A DNA stretch of 64,000 nt from Methanobacteriales archaeon HGW-Methanobacteriales-1 (GTDB taxonomy: Archaea > Methanobacteriota > Methanobacteria > Methanobacteriales > Methanobacteriaceae): the NCBI GenBank assembly GCA_002839705.1, contig PGYO01000007.1, positions 34,257 through 98,256 on the forward strand. The letters run 5' to 3'. A program made the translations under genes and the position numbers. Within the stretch, counting starts at the first letter, position 1; each line of letters opens with the position of its first letter. Positions 19,067 to 28,043 of the stretch are shown here, one piece after another. The notes under the pieces were generated by a model that worked only from the letters and a program-made list of their open reading frames with translations, was not told where the DNA came from and did not search any database.

Positions 19067-20215
19067 ATGGTAACGAGAGTTGAAGTGGATCCTAAAGTAC
19101 TAATTTGGTATCGGGAAGATGCGGGTTACCATGATGTTAATTCATTACCCAAAAGTCTAAGAGAAAATGTTATTAAATGGGAATCCGGAGAAACTCAACC
19201 GACTTGGACTCAATTACGGAAATTAGGGGATAAGTATAAACGGCCTGCAACGTTTTTTTTAATAAAAAATCCTCCAAAAGGAATTAAAGAAGATTTTAAA
19301 GATTATAGGACTTTTAATGAAATCACCGCAGAAAAGAGTCCAGAGCTTATTTTCCAGATTAGACGTGCAATCAAAAGACGAGACTTATTTTTAGACTTTA
19401 TCACAGAACCGGATAATTATTATTCTCCAATCAAATCTTTTAAAATAAATCGGAATAATCCGGAAGGATTAGCCCATAAAATTAGAGAAGCTTTAGGGAT
19501 TTCTATTCATGAGCAAGTTAATTGGAGTAAAGGAGATCCGAATCATTATAATGCTTTAAAAAATTGGAAATTTTTAGTAGAGTCCTTAAACATCTTAGTT
19601 TTTGAAACGACAAAAGTGGATCCTAAAGAAATCAGGGGAATGGCGATTAGCAAACCATCCTTTCCTATTATCCTATTAAATGGTTCAGATAAGGTAAATG
19701 GCCGTATATTTACTTTAATGCATGAACTAGTTCATATTATTCAAAATAAAAGTAGCATATGTGATTTAACAGAACAAAAGGATATTGAGGTTTTCTGTAA
19801 TAAAGTTGCTGGAAACATACTCGTCCCAAGGGAAGACTTATTGGAACATCCATTGGTTTCTAATCATCAAGGCATTGAATGGTCCGAAAAAGAATTGAAA
19901 TCATTGTCTAATTACTTCGGTGTTAGTAAAGGAGTAATTGTTTTAAGATTAATTAATCTAAAAAGAGCTAATAATGAATTTTATGATGAGAAAAAGGAGG
20001 AATGGGATAAAATAAATGCTAATACTTCTAAGAAAGGTGGTGGTTCTTTTGATTATCGTACCATAATTAAATTAAATGGAAGATTATTTTCCCGCCAAAT
20101 GCTCAATGCATATGAGAAAAATCTTATAAACCAAGTAGAATTTGCTAGATATATGGGTATAAAACTTAAACATCTTCCTGATTTGAGAGAAAATGTGGGG
20201 AGGGGCTCTCTTTGA
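19067..20215 (+). CDS. ImmA/IrrE-family metallopeptidase with N-terminal Xre-like domain
   Basis: A 382-residue protein. Residues about 1-65 resemble a degenerate HTH (KSLRENVIKWESGETQPTW). The central domain carries the zinc motif HELVH (His219, Glu220, His223) with a likely third ligand in DIEVFCNKVAGNILVP. This ImmA/IrrE family cleaves repressors or acts as an antitoxin partner. Its stop overlaps the downstream PIN-type gene (TTGA), a known pairing for DUF4411 toxins. The product is cytoplasmic. Confidence 0.88.
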   Translation: MVTRVEVDPKVLIWYREDAGYHDVNSLPKSLRENVIKWESGETQPTWTQLRKLGDKYKRPATFFLIKNPPKGIKEDFKDYRTFNEITAEKSPELIFQIRRAIKRRDLFLDFITEPDNYYSPIKSFKINRNNPEGLAHKIREALGISIHEQVNWSKGDPNHYNALKNWKFLVESLNILVFETTKVDPKEIRGMAISKPSFPIILLNGSDKVNGRIFTLMHELVHIIQNKSSICDLTEQKDIEVFCNKVAGNILVPREDLLEHPLVSNHQGIEWSEKELKSLSNYFGVSKGVIVLRLINLKRANNEFYDEKKEEWDKINANTSKKGGGSFDYRTIIKLNGRLFSRQMLNAYEKNLINQVEFARYMGIKLKHLPDLRENVGRGSL

Positions 20216-20685
20216 GTTACTGTATTGATACTAATTGTTTAATTGATCTTGAAAACTTATATCCTTCAGACATATTTTCTGCACTATGGGACTCAATTAA
20301 TGAAATTGTCGGGAAAAAAGATATATTTTCCGTTAAAGATGTATTTAAAGAGCTTAAAGAAACCCATGATGATGAAGATCCCGTTTTACAAAGATGGAAA
20401 GTTCAGGATGGATTCTTTGTCGAATCTGGCAATGCTGAGTTAGAATTGTTAACTAAAATTATGAATGATTCTCAATTTGAAGTTTTCAGGAATCATGCAC
20501 CGGATAAGGGTACTTGGGCTGATCCTCATTTGATCGCATGCGCCGAATCAAGAAATGCAATCGTAGTGACAAATGAAACTCTAAATAATAAGCCTCAAAG
20601 AAAAATTCCTTACGTTTGTGAAGCAGTAAATGTTGATTATTTGAGTTTATTAAATATGATGAGACATTTAAATTGGACATTTTAA
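20212..20685 (+). CDS. DUF4411 PIN-like ribonuclease (putative toxin)
   Basis: A 157-residue PIN-domain protein. It begins at TTG with GGGAGGGG upstream, overlapping the previous stop. Acidic catalytic positions are visible in YCIDTNCLIDLE (Asp6) and WADPHLIACA, with VVTNE near the end, as expected for DUF4411. PIN toxins cut RNA; here the partner ImmA/IrrE protein would be the antitoxin or regulator. The HEPN-like gene upstream may belong to the same unit. Confidence 0.85.
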   Translation: MSYCIDTNCLIDLENLYPSDIFSALWDSINEIVGKKDIFSVKDVFKELKETHDDEDPVLQRWKVQDGFFVESGNAELELLTKIMNDSQFEVFRNHAPDKGTWADPHLIACAESRNAIVVTNETLNNKPQRKIPYVCEAVNVDYLSLLNMMRHLNWTF

Positions 20686-20789
20686 GTATCACTAATTTTA
20701 ATTATTTGCAATGAAAAGTTCTGTCCAAACTCTATTTCAACTCTTAGATTATCTAAATTAACTATAAAAATTTTTTTAATTATTTTGAT

Positions 20790-20885
20790 TTACAACCATA
20801 AAATAGGATTCCTAGTTGTAATAAGACCACCTAATATTTCAATCAATCCAAAAAACACAAAACCCCAAATACCACTAAGGCCCAA
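20790..20885 (-). pseudogene. Possible C-terminal remnant of a membrane protein
   Basis: On the minus strand an open stretch of about 31 codons ends at TAA and reads as a glycine-rich hydrophobic helix followed by a short tail (FFGLIEILGGLITT...NPILWL). It looks like the last helix of a transporter-type protein, but a stop codon lies four codons before its first possible TTG start and there is no ribosome site. It may be decay debris or chance. Confidence 0.2.
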
Positions 20886-20927
20886 CCTATTAACAATTTA
20901 TTTTTCTACCACTAAGGTGAACTTATC

Positions 20928-22337
20928 ATGCCAGAAAACACTCCTAATCAAAACGATGGCCTCAAGATCATAGCATTATTGGTGGCCAGTATAGCTTCCT
21001 TTTTCACGCCCTTTATGGGTACTTCAGTAAACATTGCCCTGCCTACTATTGCGGCCACCTTTGGTGCGGATGCTATTACTCTTAACTGGGTTATGAATGG
21101 ATTTCTATTAGCAGCGGCCATACTCAGTGTGCCCTTTGGTAGGGTGTGTGATATCTACGGCCGAAAAAAGATATTCACCTATGGAATAATCATTTTCACC
21201 ATAGGCTCGGCCCTATGCGCTATCTCACCATCTATTGAGTCCCTGATTGTATTCCGGGTTATTCAGGGTATTGGAACGGCCATGATCTTTGTAACGGCCC
21301 TAGCCATCATCACTTCTGTTTTCCCTCCCAAAGAGCGGGGACGGGCCATTGGAATTAATGTGGCCGCGGTGTATACTGGAATGTCCCTGGGCCCTGTTTT
21401 AGGCGGGATAATCACTCAGTATTTAGGTTGGAGGAGCTTATTCGTCCTCATGATCCCTTTCGGTATCTTAGTACTTTTCCTGGTCTACTGGAAACTGAAA
21501 GCAGAATGGATAGAATCTGCCGGTGAAAAATTCGACTATATCGGATCTGTATTTTACAGTATAGGTCTGCTCTTTATTATGTACGGTTTCTCAGACATTA
21601 ACAACATTATGGGATTGGCCATGTTGGTTCTGGGAGTAATTGCCATGATTGTTTTCTTCCGCTGGGAGCTCAAGGTGGAAAGCCCGGTCTTCGATGTAAG
21701 GCTATTCACCCAGAACATCACCTTCACCCTATCCAGCTTCGCTGCCCTTATAAACTACAGTGCCACTTTTGCGGTGGGCCTGCTCTTAAGCTACTATCTC
21801 CAGTATATCAAGGGTCTGGATCCCCAGTCTGCTGGTTTGATCCTGGTGGCCCAACCCATTATCATGGTGATTGTGGCCCCCTTGGCTGGCCGAATGTCTG
21901 ATAAGTACGATGCCCGACTCCTGGCCACATCAGGCATGGCCATTGTCACCCTGGGACTCTTCAGTTTCATATTCCTGAATCCAAGTACCTCTATTTTAAC
22001 CATAATCGTCAGTTTGGCTATTTTAGGATTGGGATTCGGTCTATTCTCATCTCCCAACACCAACGTAATTATGGGTTCTGTGCAGAAGAGATTCTATGGA
22101 GTGGCCTCGGCTACAGTGAGTACCATGCGGCTCATAGGCCAGACCATGAGTATGGGAATTGCCACCCTGGTATTCGCGGTCATGATTGGCAGGGTGCAAA
22201 TAAGTCCGGAACAGTATCCTAGCCTTTTATCCAGTATCCAGGCCTGTTTCATAGTTTTCACTGCTATTTGTCTGGTGGGAATCTATGCTTCCTGGAAGCG
22301 GGGAGATGGCCGGAGTTATCAGGAAGAAAAAGGTTGA
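20928..22337 (+). CDS. MFS drug-efflux-type transporter, DHA2 (14-TM)
   Basis: A 469-residue major facilitator of the DHA2 class, with about 14 transmembrane helices. Motif A is present as GRVCDIYGRKKIF between helices 2 and 3. The antiporter motif C region reads YTGMSLGPVLGGIITQYLGWR. Such proteins export drugs or amphipathic compounds with protons. AAGGTGA lies shortly upstream of the ATG. Codon use is visibly more GC-rich than in the toxin-antitoxin genes beside it, which suggests a separate origin. Confidence 0.9.
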   Translation: MPENTPNQNDGLKIIALLVASIASFFTPFMGTSVNIALPTIAATFGADAITLNWVMNGFLLAAAILSVPFGRVCDIYGRKKIFTYGIIIFTIGSALCAISPSIESLIVFRVIQGIGTAMIFVTALAIITSVFPPKERGRAIGINVAAVYTGMSLGPVLGGIITQYLGWRSLFVLMIPFGILVLFLVYWKLKAEWIESAGEKFDYIGSVFYSIGLLFIMYGFSDINNIMGLAMLVLGVIAMIVFFRWELKVESPVFDVRLFTQNITFTLSSFAALINYSATFAVGLLLSYYLQYIKGLDPQSAGLILVAQPIIMVIVAPLAGRMSDKYDARLLATSGMAIVTLGLFSFIFLNPSTSILTIIVSLAILGLGFGLFSSPNTNVIMGSVQKRFYGVASATVSTMRLIGQTMSMGIATLVFAVMIGRVQISPEQYPSLLSSIQACFIVFTAICLVGIYASWKRGDGRSYQEEKG

Positions 22338-22447
22338 ATTTTCTGGTTAATAATCTATAACATTTTATTTCTATATTTTTACAACTTTTTAGCATTTAAA
22401 TCGTAAAATAGGGAATTTTATAATTATCTCAATATGGATGAGTTTAT

Positions 22448-22882
22448 ATGAAGAATAATCATTTTATCCTACTTCAAATTATCATACTGATAGTCATTTC
22501 AATTTTTATAATTGAGGGATCAGGTATTGTAAATGATTTGAATGGTGTTTTCACGGTTTCTAATTTCAATCTAACTTTAAATGAGGATGGTAATTACACC
22601 ATGACTTATGATCTGACATCTAATAAGGACCTAGATCTTGTTTGGGTTGAAGTTAAATTTTATAATAGCAAAGGAAAATTTGCAGCCAGTTATAGGCAAC
22701 CGGTTAGTAATATTAAAAAAGGGCAGGTCTTCAAAATTAATGATACATTCTCTACGAAATCTTTAGATTCTTCCGTTGACACCATACCTAAAACAGCTAA
22801 AGTGTTTGTAAGAGGTAAAGACGTGGGTGAAGGCAGAGCAGATAAACATAAAATAATCCTTTTAGCGGAATACAACCTATAA
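22448..22882 (+). CDS. Secreted or membrane-anchored small protein
   Basis: A 144-residue protein with an N-terminal hydrophobic segment (residues 5-24) after a short basic stretch, which would act as a signal anchor. The remainder is beta-rich with an NDTFSTK segment and several N-x-S/T sequons, consistent with an exported immunoglobulin-like (FxLYD-type) domain. I cannot name the family with confidence. Monocistronic, convergent with moaA. Confidence 0.55.
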   Translation: MKNNHFILLQIIILIVISIFIIEGSGIVNDLNGVFTVSNFNLTLNEDGNYTMTYDLTSNKDLDLVWVEVKFYNSKGKFAASYRQPVSNIKKGQVFKINDTFSTKSLDSSVDTIPKTAKVFVRGKDVGEGRADKHKIILLAEYNL

Positions 22883-22924
22883 GTAAAGTAAAAGTAAATT
22901 AAAATAAAAAACAATATCTAAAAA

Positions 22925-23863
22925 TCAACATCCACCATAATAGGGCTCTCTATTGTCAATGGCATCGATGAAGATCTTCTTTAACTCTTCCATATCTTCA
23001 CCACTGCGAATGGCCCCAATAATATCAATTAAATTATCATTCCGCAACAAACAGGGTTTAATTCTCCCATCAGGAGTTATACGTAACCTTGTACAGTTTT
23101 TACAGAACTGGGTGTTGTCCATGGGTTTGACAATCTCTATTTCCCCATCATCCACGAAGTACTTCTTTCTATCCTGCATGAAGTCCCGGGTCTTGACCTT
23201 GTCAGCGGTCTGGGCCAGTTCTTCTTCTAATTCTTCCATTTCATAGTGGTACTGGTCTATGAAATCGGTATCTGGACAACTTTCTGTTTTTAGAAGTTCT
23301 ATTAATTGTAAAACAGCCCCATTTTCTTTGCAAAACTGGAACATATCCCATATTTCCTCGTGGTTGAGGTCCTTCATAACCACCATATTCACCTTTACTG
23401 GATTCATCCCGGCCTGGGCTGCGGCCCTTATTCCCTTCTTAGCACTCTCCAAATAATCCCTGCTGGTTATGAATTTGTAAGTTTCGGGATTGAGGGTGTC
23501 CAGACTCACATTAACTCGATTTAGTCCGGCTTTTACTAATTCTTTGGCATATCCAGCCAGCATGGTCCCATTGGTGGTGATGGAGATGTCTCTAAAACCC
23601 AGGGTGGATATTTTCTCCACAATCTCCACAATATCTGGCCTGATAAGTGGTTCTCCTCCGGAGAGTCGCATCTTTTCAATACCAATTTCCCGGGCCACCT
23701 GAGCTATTTGGAATATCTCATCTGGTGTCATTTCCTCATTTTGAGGTAGTATGCCGTCGTGGTGACAGTAAAGACATTCTACATTGCATCGGCCGGTTAT
23801 GGATATTCTAAGTGAAACCACAGGCCTTTTAAAGGGGTCTTTGATTTTATTTTCCAGTTCCAT
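22925..23863 (-). CDS. moaA: GTP 3',8-cyclase MoaA
   Basis: A 312-residue radical SAM enzyme for the first step of molybdopterin synthesis, turning GTP into 3',8-cyclo-7,8-dihydro-GTP. The N-terminal cluster motif is CNVECLYC (Cys26, 30, 33), followed by [14 protein letters not shown]. The second cluster motif [18 protein letters not shown] lies near the C-terminus, and the chain ends GGC, keeping the conserved Gly-Gly tail. Length is usual for archaeal MoaA. It lies near mobB and other molybdenum-cofactor genes. Confidence 0.93.
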   Translation of the reverse strand: MELENKIKDPFKRPVVSLRISITGRCNVECLYCHHDGILPQNEEMTPDEIFQIAQVAREIGIEKMRLSGGEPLIRPDIVEIVEKISTLGFRDISITTNGTMLAGYAKELVKAGLNRVNVSLDTLNPETYKFITSRDYLESAKKGIRAAAQAGMNPVKVNMVVMKDLNHEEIWDMFQFCKENGAVLQLIELLKTESCPDTDFIDQYHYEMEELEEELAQTADKVKTRDFMQDRKKYFVDDGEIEIVKPMDNTQFCKNCTRLRITPDGRIKPCLLRNDNLIDIIGAIRSGEDMEELKKIFIDAIDNREPYYGGC

Positions 23864-24097
23864 TTAGTATCAACCAAGAATTTTTTTAAAGGGTAGAAAT
23901 TATATGTTGATTTATAAATTAAAATCAGTTTTAATTCTTAATTAAGGGATGTGTTTTATAAGTAAATATTTCTAGTATTTTATTCCTTGTGTTTTACTAT
24001 AAAAATAGATAGGATATGATGTAATCAAATTTAGTTAAAATAAAAAAATAATATTAATTCTTTGAGAAAATAAAAAATTGATTAATATTTTCATGTA

Positions 24098-24799
24098 TTA
24101 TTTCTTATTTCTAATCAATAATTGAATATTTTTAAGGTTTTTAACCCCGAATTCCTCAGTCTTCAGGGATTTAATCATACCCCGCACTCCACTCTCTAAG
24201 AAGGCCTGCACAAAGTCATTTAAGGGGATGATCTTTTCATCCACTCTCAAGACCATCTCATCAGATTCATGGGGACTTTCTGCAGCTTTTCCCTGAGATA
24301 TGGCACTGGCCATTTCGCTGCGGGTTTTAAATCCATACTTCTTGTAATCCAAATTCTGAATTAGACCAAAGCTCTGTTTTTCCACTACATCCACTAAATC
24401 AACTACATCATCTTCACTTAGATTAAAGGAATCCACTTGTTTGATAGTATAGTCGTCTTTAAAGTCTGAGGTGGAGATATTGGCATATGGGTACTGTTTG
24501 TATCCTTCCACTACCACATAATCAGGGTCTTTAAGGGATTTCATCATAAACAGGAGCTGATCCAGTTCCAGTTCCTCGTCCACAATGACGAAAGAGTTGG
24601 CCCCAGAGCCAATAACCATGTCTGATCCTGCCTGAAGGTGCTTCCAGGTGTCCTTTCCCTCGGTGTCCACTTCCATGGTGTGGTGGCTGTGTTTAATGGA
24701 ACCTACTTTGTAACCACGATCCACCAGTTCCTCAATAATTCTAACACTGAGGGAGGTTTTTCCCGTATTTTTACTACCTACAATGGCTATTATCTTCAT
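24098..24799 (-). CDS. mobB: Molybdopterin-guanine dinucleotide biosynthesis protein MobB
   Basis: A GTP-binding protein of 233 residues that helps make the guanine dinucleotide form of the molybdenum or tungsten cofactor. The start is set at MKIIAIVG, the usual beginning of the fold, rather than an ATG 36 bases earlier. The P-loop is GSKNTGKTS, followed by GYKVGSIKHSHH. A C-terminal extension of about 70 residues follows the core, as in several archaeal MobB proteins. It is divergent from the formate dehydrogenase-like gene, which needs this cofactor. Confidence 0.9.
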   Translation of the reverse strand: MKIIAIVGSKNTGKTSLSVRIIEELVDRGYKVGSIKHSHHTMEVDTEGKDTWKHLQAGSDMVIGSGANSFVIVDEELELDQLLFMMKSLKDPDYVVVEGYKQYPYANISTSDFKDDYTIKQVDSFNLSEDDVVDLVDVVEKQSFGLIQNLDYKKYGFKTRSEMASAISQGKAAESPHESDEMVLRVDEKIIPLNDFVQAFLESGVRGMIKSLKTEEFGVKNLKNIQLLIRNKK

Positions 24800-24907
24800 T
24801 TTATCATCTTTTAAATGGATTTGAACAATATTCACAATATTTGAATTCTAAATTTTATAATAATTAAAAAAATATTTTCTATACTTAATATATGGTCCCT
24901 GATATAA

Positions 24908-24950
24908 ATGCAATTTTATATAGTGGAATTATATATTCATATAATTGCAT
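24908..24950. repeat. Inverted repeat ATGCAATT...AATTGCAT in divergent promoter region
   Basis: An 8-bp perfect inverted repeat (24908-24915 and 24943-24950) with a 27-bp AT-rich centre that can extend the pairing after one mismatch. It lies between the divergent mobB and FdhA-like genes, closer to mobB. The rest of this 337-bp spacer is AT-rich with several TATA-like stretches and no other gene. It could be an operator for either gene; this is inferred. Confidence 0.4.
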
Positions 24951-25136
24951 CAAATTTTAAATGAATTTGATATTAAAGTACAATTAATCTAATTTATAAA
25001 ATTTCTGAAATACTATATTTTGAAAATTTAAATATAATAAGAATGTTTTATCTAAAAATAAGCTGTAAAAGCAGTAAAATACATTCTATTCAAATTATAA
25101 TTGTCATATTTTAAAAAATAACAAGCGTGTATAAAT

Positions 25137-27848
25137 ATGAATGGCAAAGTATCTTTTTCTATTGATGGGCTGGAAATGGAGGCCGATGAAGGCAGTTCCA
25201 TACTAAAAGCGGCCTTTGAAAACAATATTTACATTCCCAACCTGTGCAGCCACCCGTTCTTAAAACCAAGAGGGGCCTGCAGGGCCTGTATGGTGGAATT
25301 GGAAGATGGGAGAATGGTTACCTCTTGTGAAACCCCCATCACCGAGGGAATGAAGGTATTCACTGAAACCGAATCAGTAAAAAGTGTCCGAGAATGGGCT
25401 GTTAAATTATTGATTAACTACCACGAAGTGGATTGTTTAACCTGTGCTCAGGACGGTCACTGCAAGTTGCAGGACGTTTCTGCATTTTTAGGAATAGAAA
25501 AGGAAGAATTATTCCAGATGAGGCCATCACCTATGGAAATACCTCATGATGAGTCTAATCCTTTCTTCAAAAGGAATCTAAACAAGTGTATACTCTGTGG
25601 AATCTGTTCTCGAATATGTCACGAAGTAGTAGGGGCCAATGCCATTGATTTCGGTTACCGGGGCTTTGAAACCAAAATAATCACCTTTGGTGATGGGGAT
25701 ATAAAGGATTCCTCCTGTGTATCTTGCGGTGAATGTGTGGAGGCCTGTCCGGTGGGAGCATTAACACCAAAACAAACAGCCAAACCCGCTAGAGAAATAA
25801 AAACTACCTGTCCTTACTGTGGTGTGGGATGCACCACCTATCTGGGTGTTCGGGGAGATAAAATCATATCCATAAGAGCAGATACAAAAAACCACGTAAA
25901 TAAGGGAAATTTATGTGTTAAAGGTCGATATGGATTTGACTTTATAAACAGCCCTCAAAGATTAACCAAACCACTGGTACGAAAGGCAAGCGGTTTGCAA
26001 GGAGAAGAAAGTCCATATGATGGATTTATAGAAGTGGGATGGCCAGAAGCTCTAGACTACATATCCAAAAACTTATCGAAATACAAAGGAGATGAATTTG
26101 GGGCCATAGCATCGGGTAGATGTACCAATGAAGATAATTACGTTCTCCAAAAATTCACCCGAGCGGTAATGGGTACTAACAATGTGGATAACTGTGCCCG
26201 GTCATGTCACGCCCCCTCAGTGGCCGCACTGGCTGAAACCCTGGGCAGTGGCTCCATGACCAACTCCACTGAGCAAATCATTGACTGTGACTGCATGTTT
26301 ATTATTGGGACCAACCCTACTGAGACTTATCCTGTGGTGGGCATGCGCATGATGCAGGCCTTGAAAAATGGTTCTAAACTCATTGTGGTTGATCCCCGGG
26401 AAACAGAAATCTCCAAACGGGCCGATGTATTTCTGAACTTGAAACCGGGCACTGATGTGGCCCTTATTATGGGAATAATCCGCTATATCCTTGATGAGAA
26501 TCTCCATGATATGGAATACATAGAAAAGAGATGTGAAAACTTTGATGAGTTCCAAAAATCATTAGAGAACTTTGATTTGGATACGGTGGAAGAGATAACG
26601 GGAGTTAAACAGGAATTAATAAAAGAAGCGGCCCAATTATATGCAAAAACCAAACCATCGGCTATATTCTACTCTTTGGGAATCACGGAACACTCCCATG
26701 GAACAGATAATGTATTTGCACTCAGTAACCTGGCCCTTATCACGGGTAACATTGGGAAATCCTCGGCTGGAATAAACCCACTGCGTGGCCAGAACAATGT
26801 GCAGGGCGTATGCGATATGGGATGCCTTCCGGATATCTATCCTGGATATCAGAAAGTGGATGATCCTGAAACGTATCAGAAATTTGAAAAAGCTTGGAAT
26901 ACTACTTTACCCAAAGAACCAGGTTTAAAGATGCCATTTATGATAGGAGCCTCCGATAAGGAAGAGGTTAAGGCCCTATATGTGTTGGGTGAAAATCCGG
27001 CCTTAAGTGAACCAGATATAACTAGTATCAAAAAATCCTTAGATAGAATGGAATTTTTAATTGTGCAGGATATGTTCCTCACTGAAACCGCTAAAATGGC
27101 TGATGTAGTCTTACCGGGAGCGGCTTATGCTGAAAAAGACGGTACCTATACTAATCAGGAACGTAGATTCCAGAGAATTCGCAAGGCCATTCCTGCCAAG
27201 GGAGAATCCTTACCTGACTGGCAAATAACCTCCATGATTGCCCAGAAAATGGGAGCTGATGGCTTTGAATTTACCAGTGCCCAGGATGTGGCCGAGGAAA
27301 TGGCCGATCTTTCCCCAGTATTTGGAGGTATAAGATATTCACGTCTGGAAGAGGAAGGATTACAATGGCCGTGTAGGGACTGTAATGATCCTGGAACCAG
27401 TATAATGCACGCCGATGCATTTTCTACTCCTAGTGGCAAAGGTAAGCTCATGGCCTTAGAATACCGGCCATCAGCAGAAGTTGCCGATGAAGATTATCCT
27501 TTCATATTAACTACAGGCCGTACTATCTACCATTACCACACTACCACCATGACTGGGGCCACTGATGGCCTTAAAGAACTTTATGGTCAGGATTGCATGG
27601 ATATAAATCCCCTAGATGCCGAAAAACTTGGAATATCTGACGGTGAAATGCTTAAGGTAAGCTCCCGCCGGGGAGAAATTGAGGCTCGGGCCCGTATATC
27701 GGATATGGTGCAGGAAGGTGTTATTTTTACTACTTTCCACTTTGATGAGGCCCCAACCAATCTGATAACCAGTCCGGCCATGGACCCACGTTCCCACACT
27801 CCAGAATTTAAGGTTTGTGCAGTAAAGGTGGAAAAGGCTGATATTTGA
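25137..27848 (+). CDS. Formate dehydrogenase alpha-like molybdo/tungstopterin oxidoreductase with NuoG-type N-terminus
   Basis: A 903-residue enzyme. Residues 1-85 hold a [2Fe-2S] ferredoxin domain (NLCSHPFLKPRGACRACMVE). A His/Cys NuoG-type cluster region (DCLTCAQDGHCKLQD) and two [4Fe-4S] motifs (CILCGICSRICH, CVSCGECVEACP) follow. The molybdopterin domain begins TTCPYCGVGC. The expected metal ligand is Cys357 in NCARSCHAPS, where selenocysteine FDHs have Sec. This is the architecture of bacterial NAD-linked FDH, unlike the shorter F420-linked FdhA of methanogens. No fdhB or diaphorase gene is adjacent, so the electron partner is unknown. Confidence 0.88.
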   Translation: MNGKVSFSIDGLEMEADEGSSILKAAFENNIYIPNLCSHPFLKPRGACRACMVELEDGRMVTSCETPITEGMKVFTETESVKSVREWAVKLLINYHEVDCLTCAQDGHCKLQDVSAFLGIEKEELFQMRPSPMEIPHDESNPFFKRNLNKCILCGICSRICHEVVGANAIDFGYRGFETKIITFGDGDIKDSSCVSCGECVEACPVGALTPKQTAKPAREIKTTCPYCGVGCTTYLGVRGDKIISIRADTKNHVNKGNLCVKGRYGFDFINSPQRLTKPLVRKASGLQGEESPYDGFIEVGWPEALDYISKNLSKYKGDEFGAIASGRCTNEDNYVLQKFTRAVMGTNNVDNCARSCHAPSVAALAETLGSGSMTNSTEQIIDCDCMFIIGTNPTETYPVVGMRMMQALKNGSKLIVVDPRETEISKRADVFLNLKPGTDVALIMGIIRYILDENLHDMEYIEKRCENFDEFQKSLENFDLDTVEEITGVKQELIKEAAQLYAKTKPSAIFYSLGITEHSHGTDNVFALSNLALITGNIGKSSAGINPLRGQNNVQGVCDMGCLPDIYPGYQKVDDPETYQKFEKAWNTTLPKEPGLKMPFMIGASDKEEVKALYVLGENPALSEPDITSIKKSLDRMEFLIVQDMFLTETAKMADVVLPGAAYAEKDGTYTNQERRFQRIRKAIPAKGESLPDWQITSMIAQKMGADGFEFTSAQDVAEEMADLSPVFGGIRYSRLEEEGLQWPCRDCNDPGTSIMHADAFSTPSGKGKLMALEYRPSAEVADEDYPFILTTGRTIYHYHTTTMTGATDGLKELYGQDCMDINPLDAEKLGISDGEMLKVSSRRGEIEARARISDMVQEGVIFTTFHFDEAPTNLITSPAMDPRSHTPEFKVCAVKVEKADI

Positions 27849-28043
27849 TGGTGATAACCATTTTATTAATTTTTATTTTAAAATAGTAAAAATTCCTTAA
27901 ATTCTTTTTTTTAATATTATGGGCCAATATTATTTCTTTTTAACATAATAAAAATAGAAATATTTTTTTTTAAATAAATAAAAATAAAATTAATTTTATT
28001 AGTTTCATCACTTTAGCATGGATTTAAATTATTATAATCTAGG

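Noticed and set aside
20785..20973. 62-residue plus-strand frame overlapping the MFS start
   Set aside because: Its composition is unlike a protein, it overlaps the MFS gene and it has no ribosome site.
26190..26210. Possible selenocysteine site in the FdhA-like protein
   Set aside because: The codon is TGT (Cys357), not TGA, and the frame is continuous; the same holds for Cys128 of FwdB.
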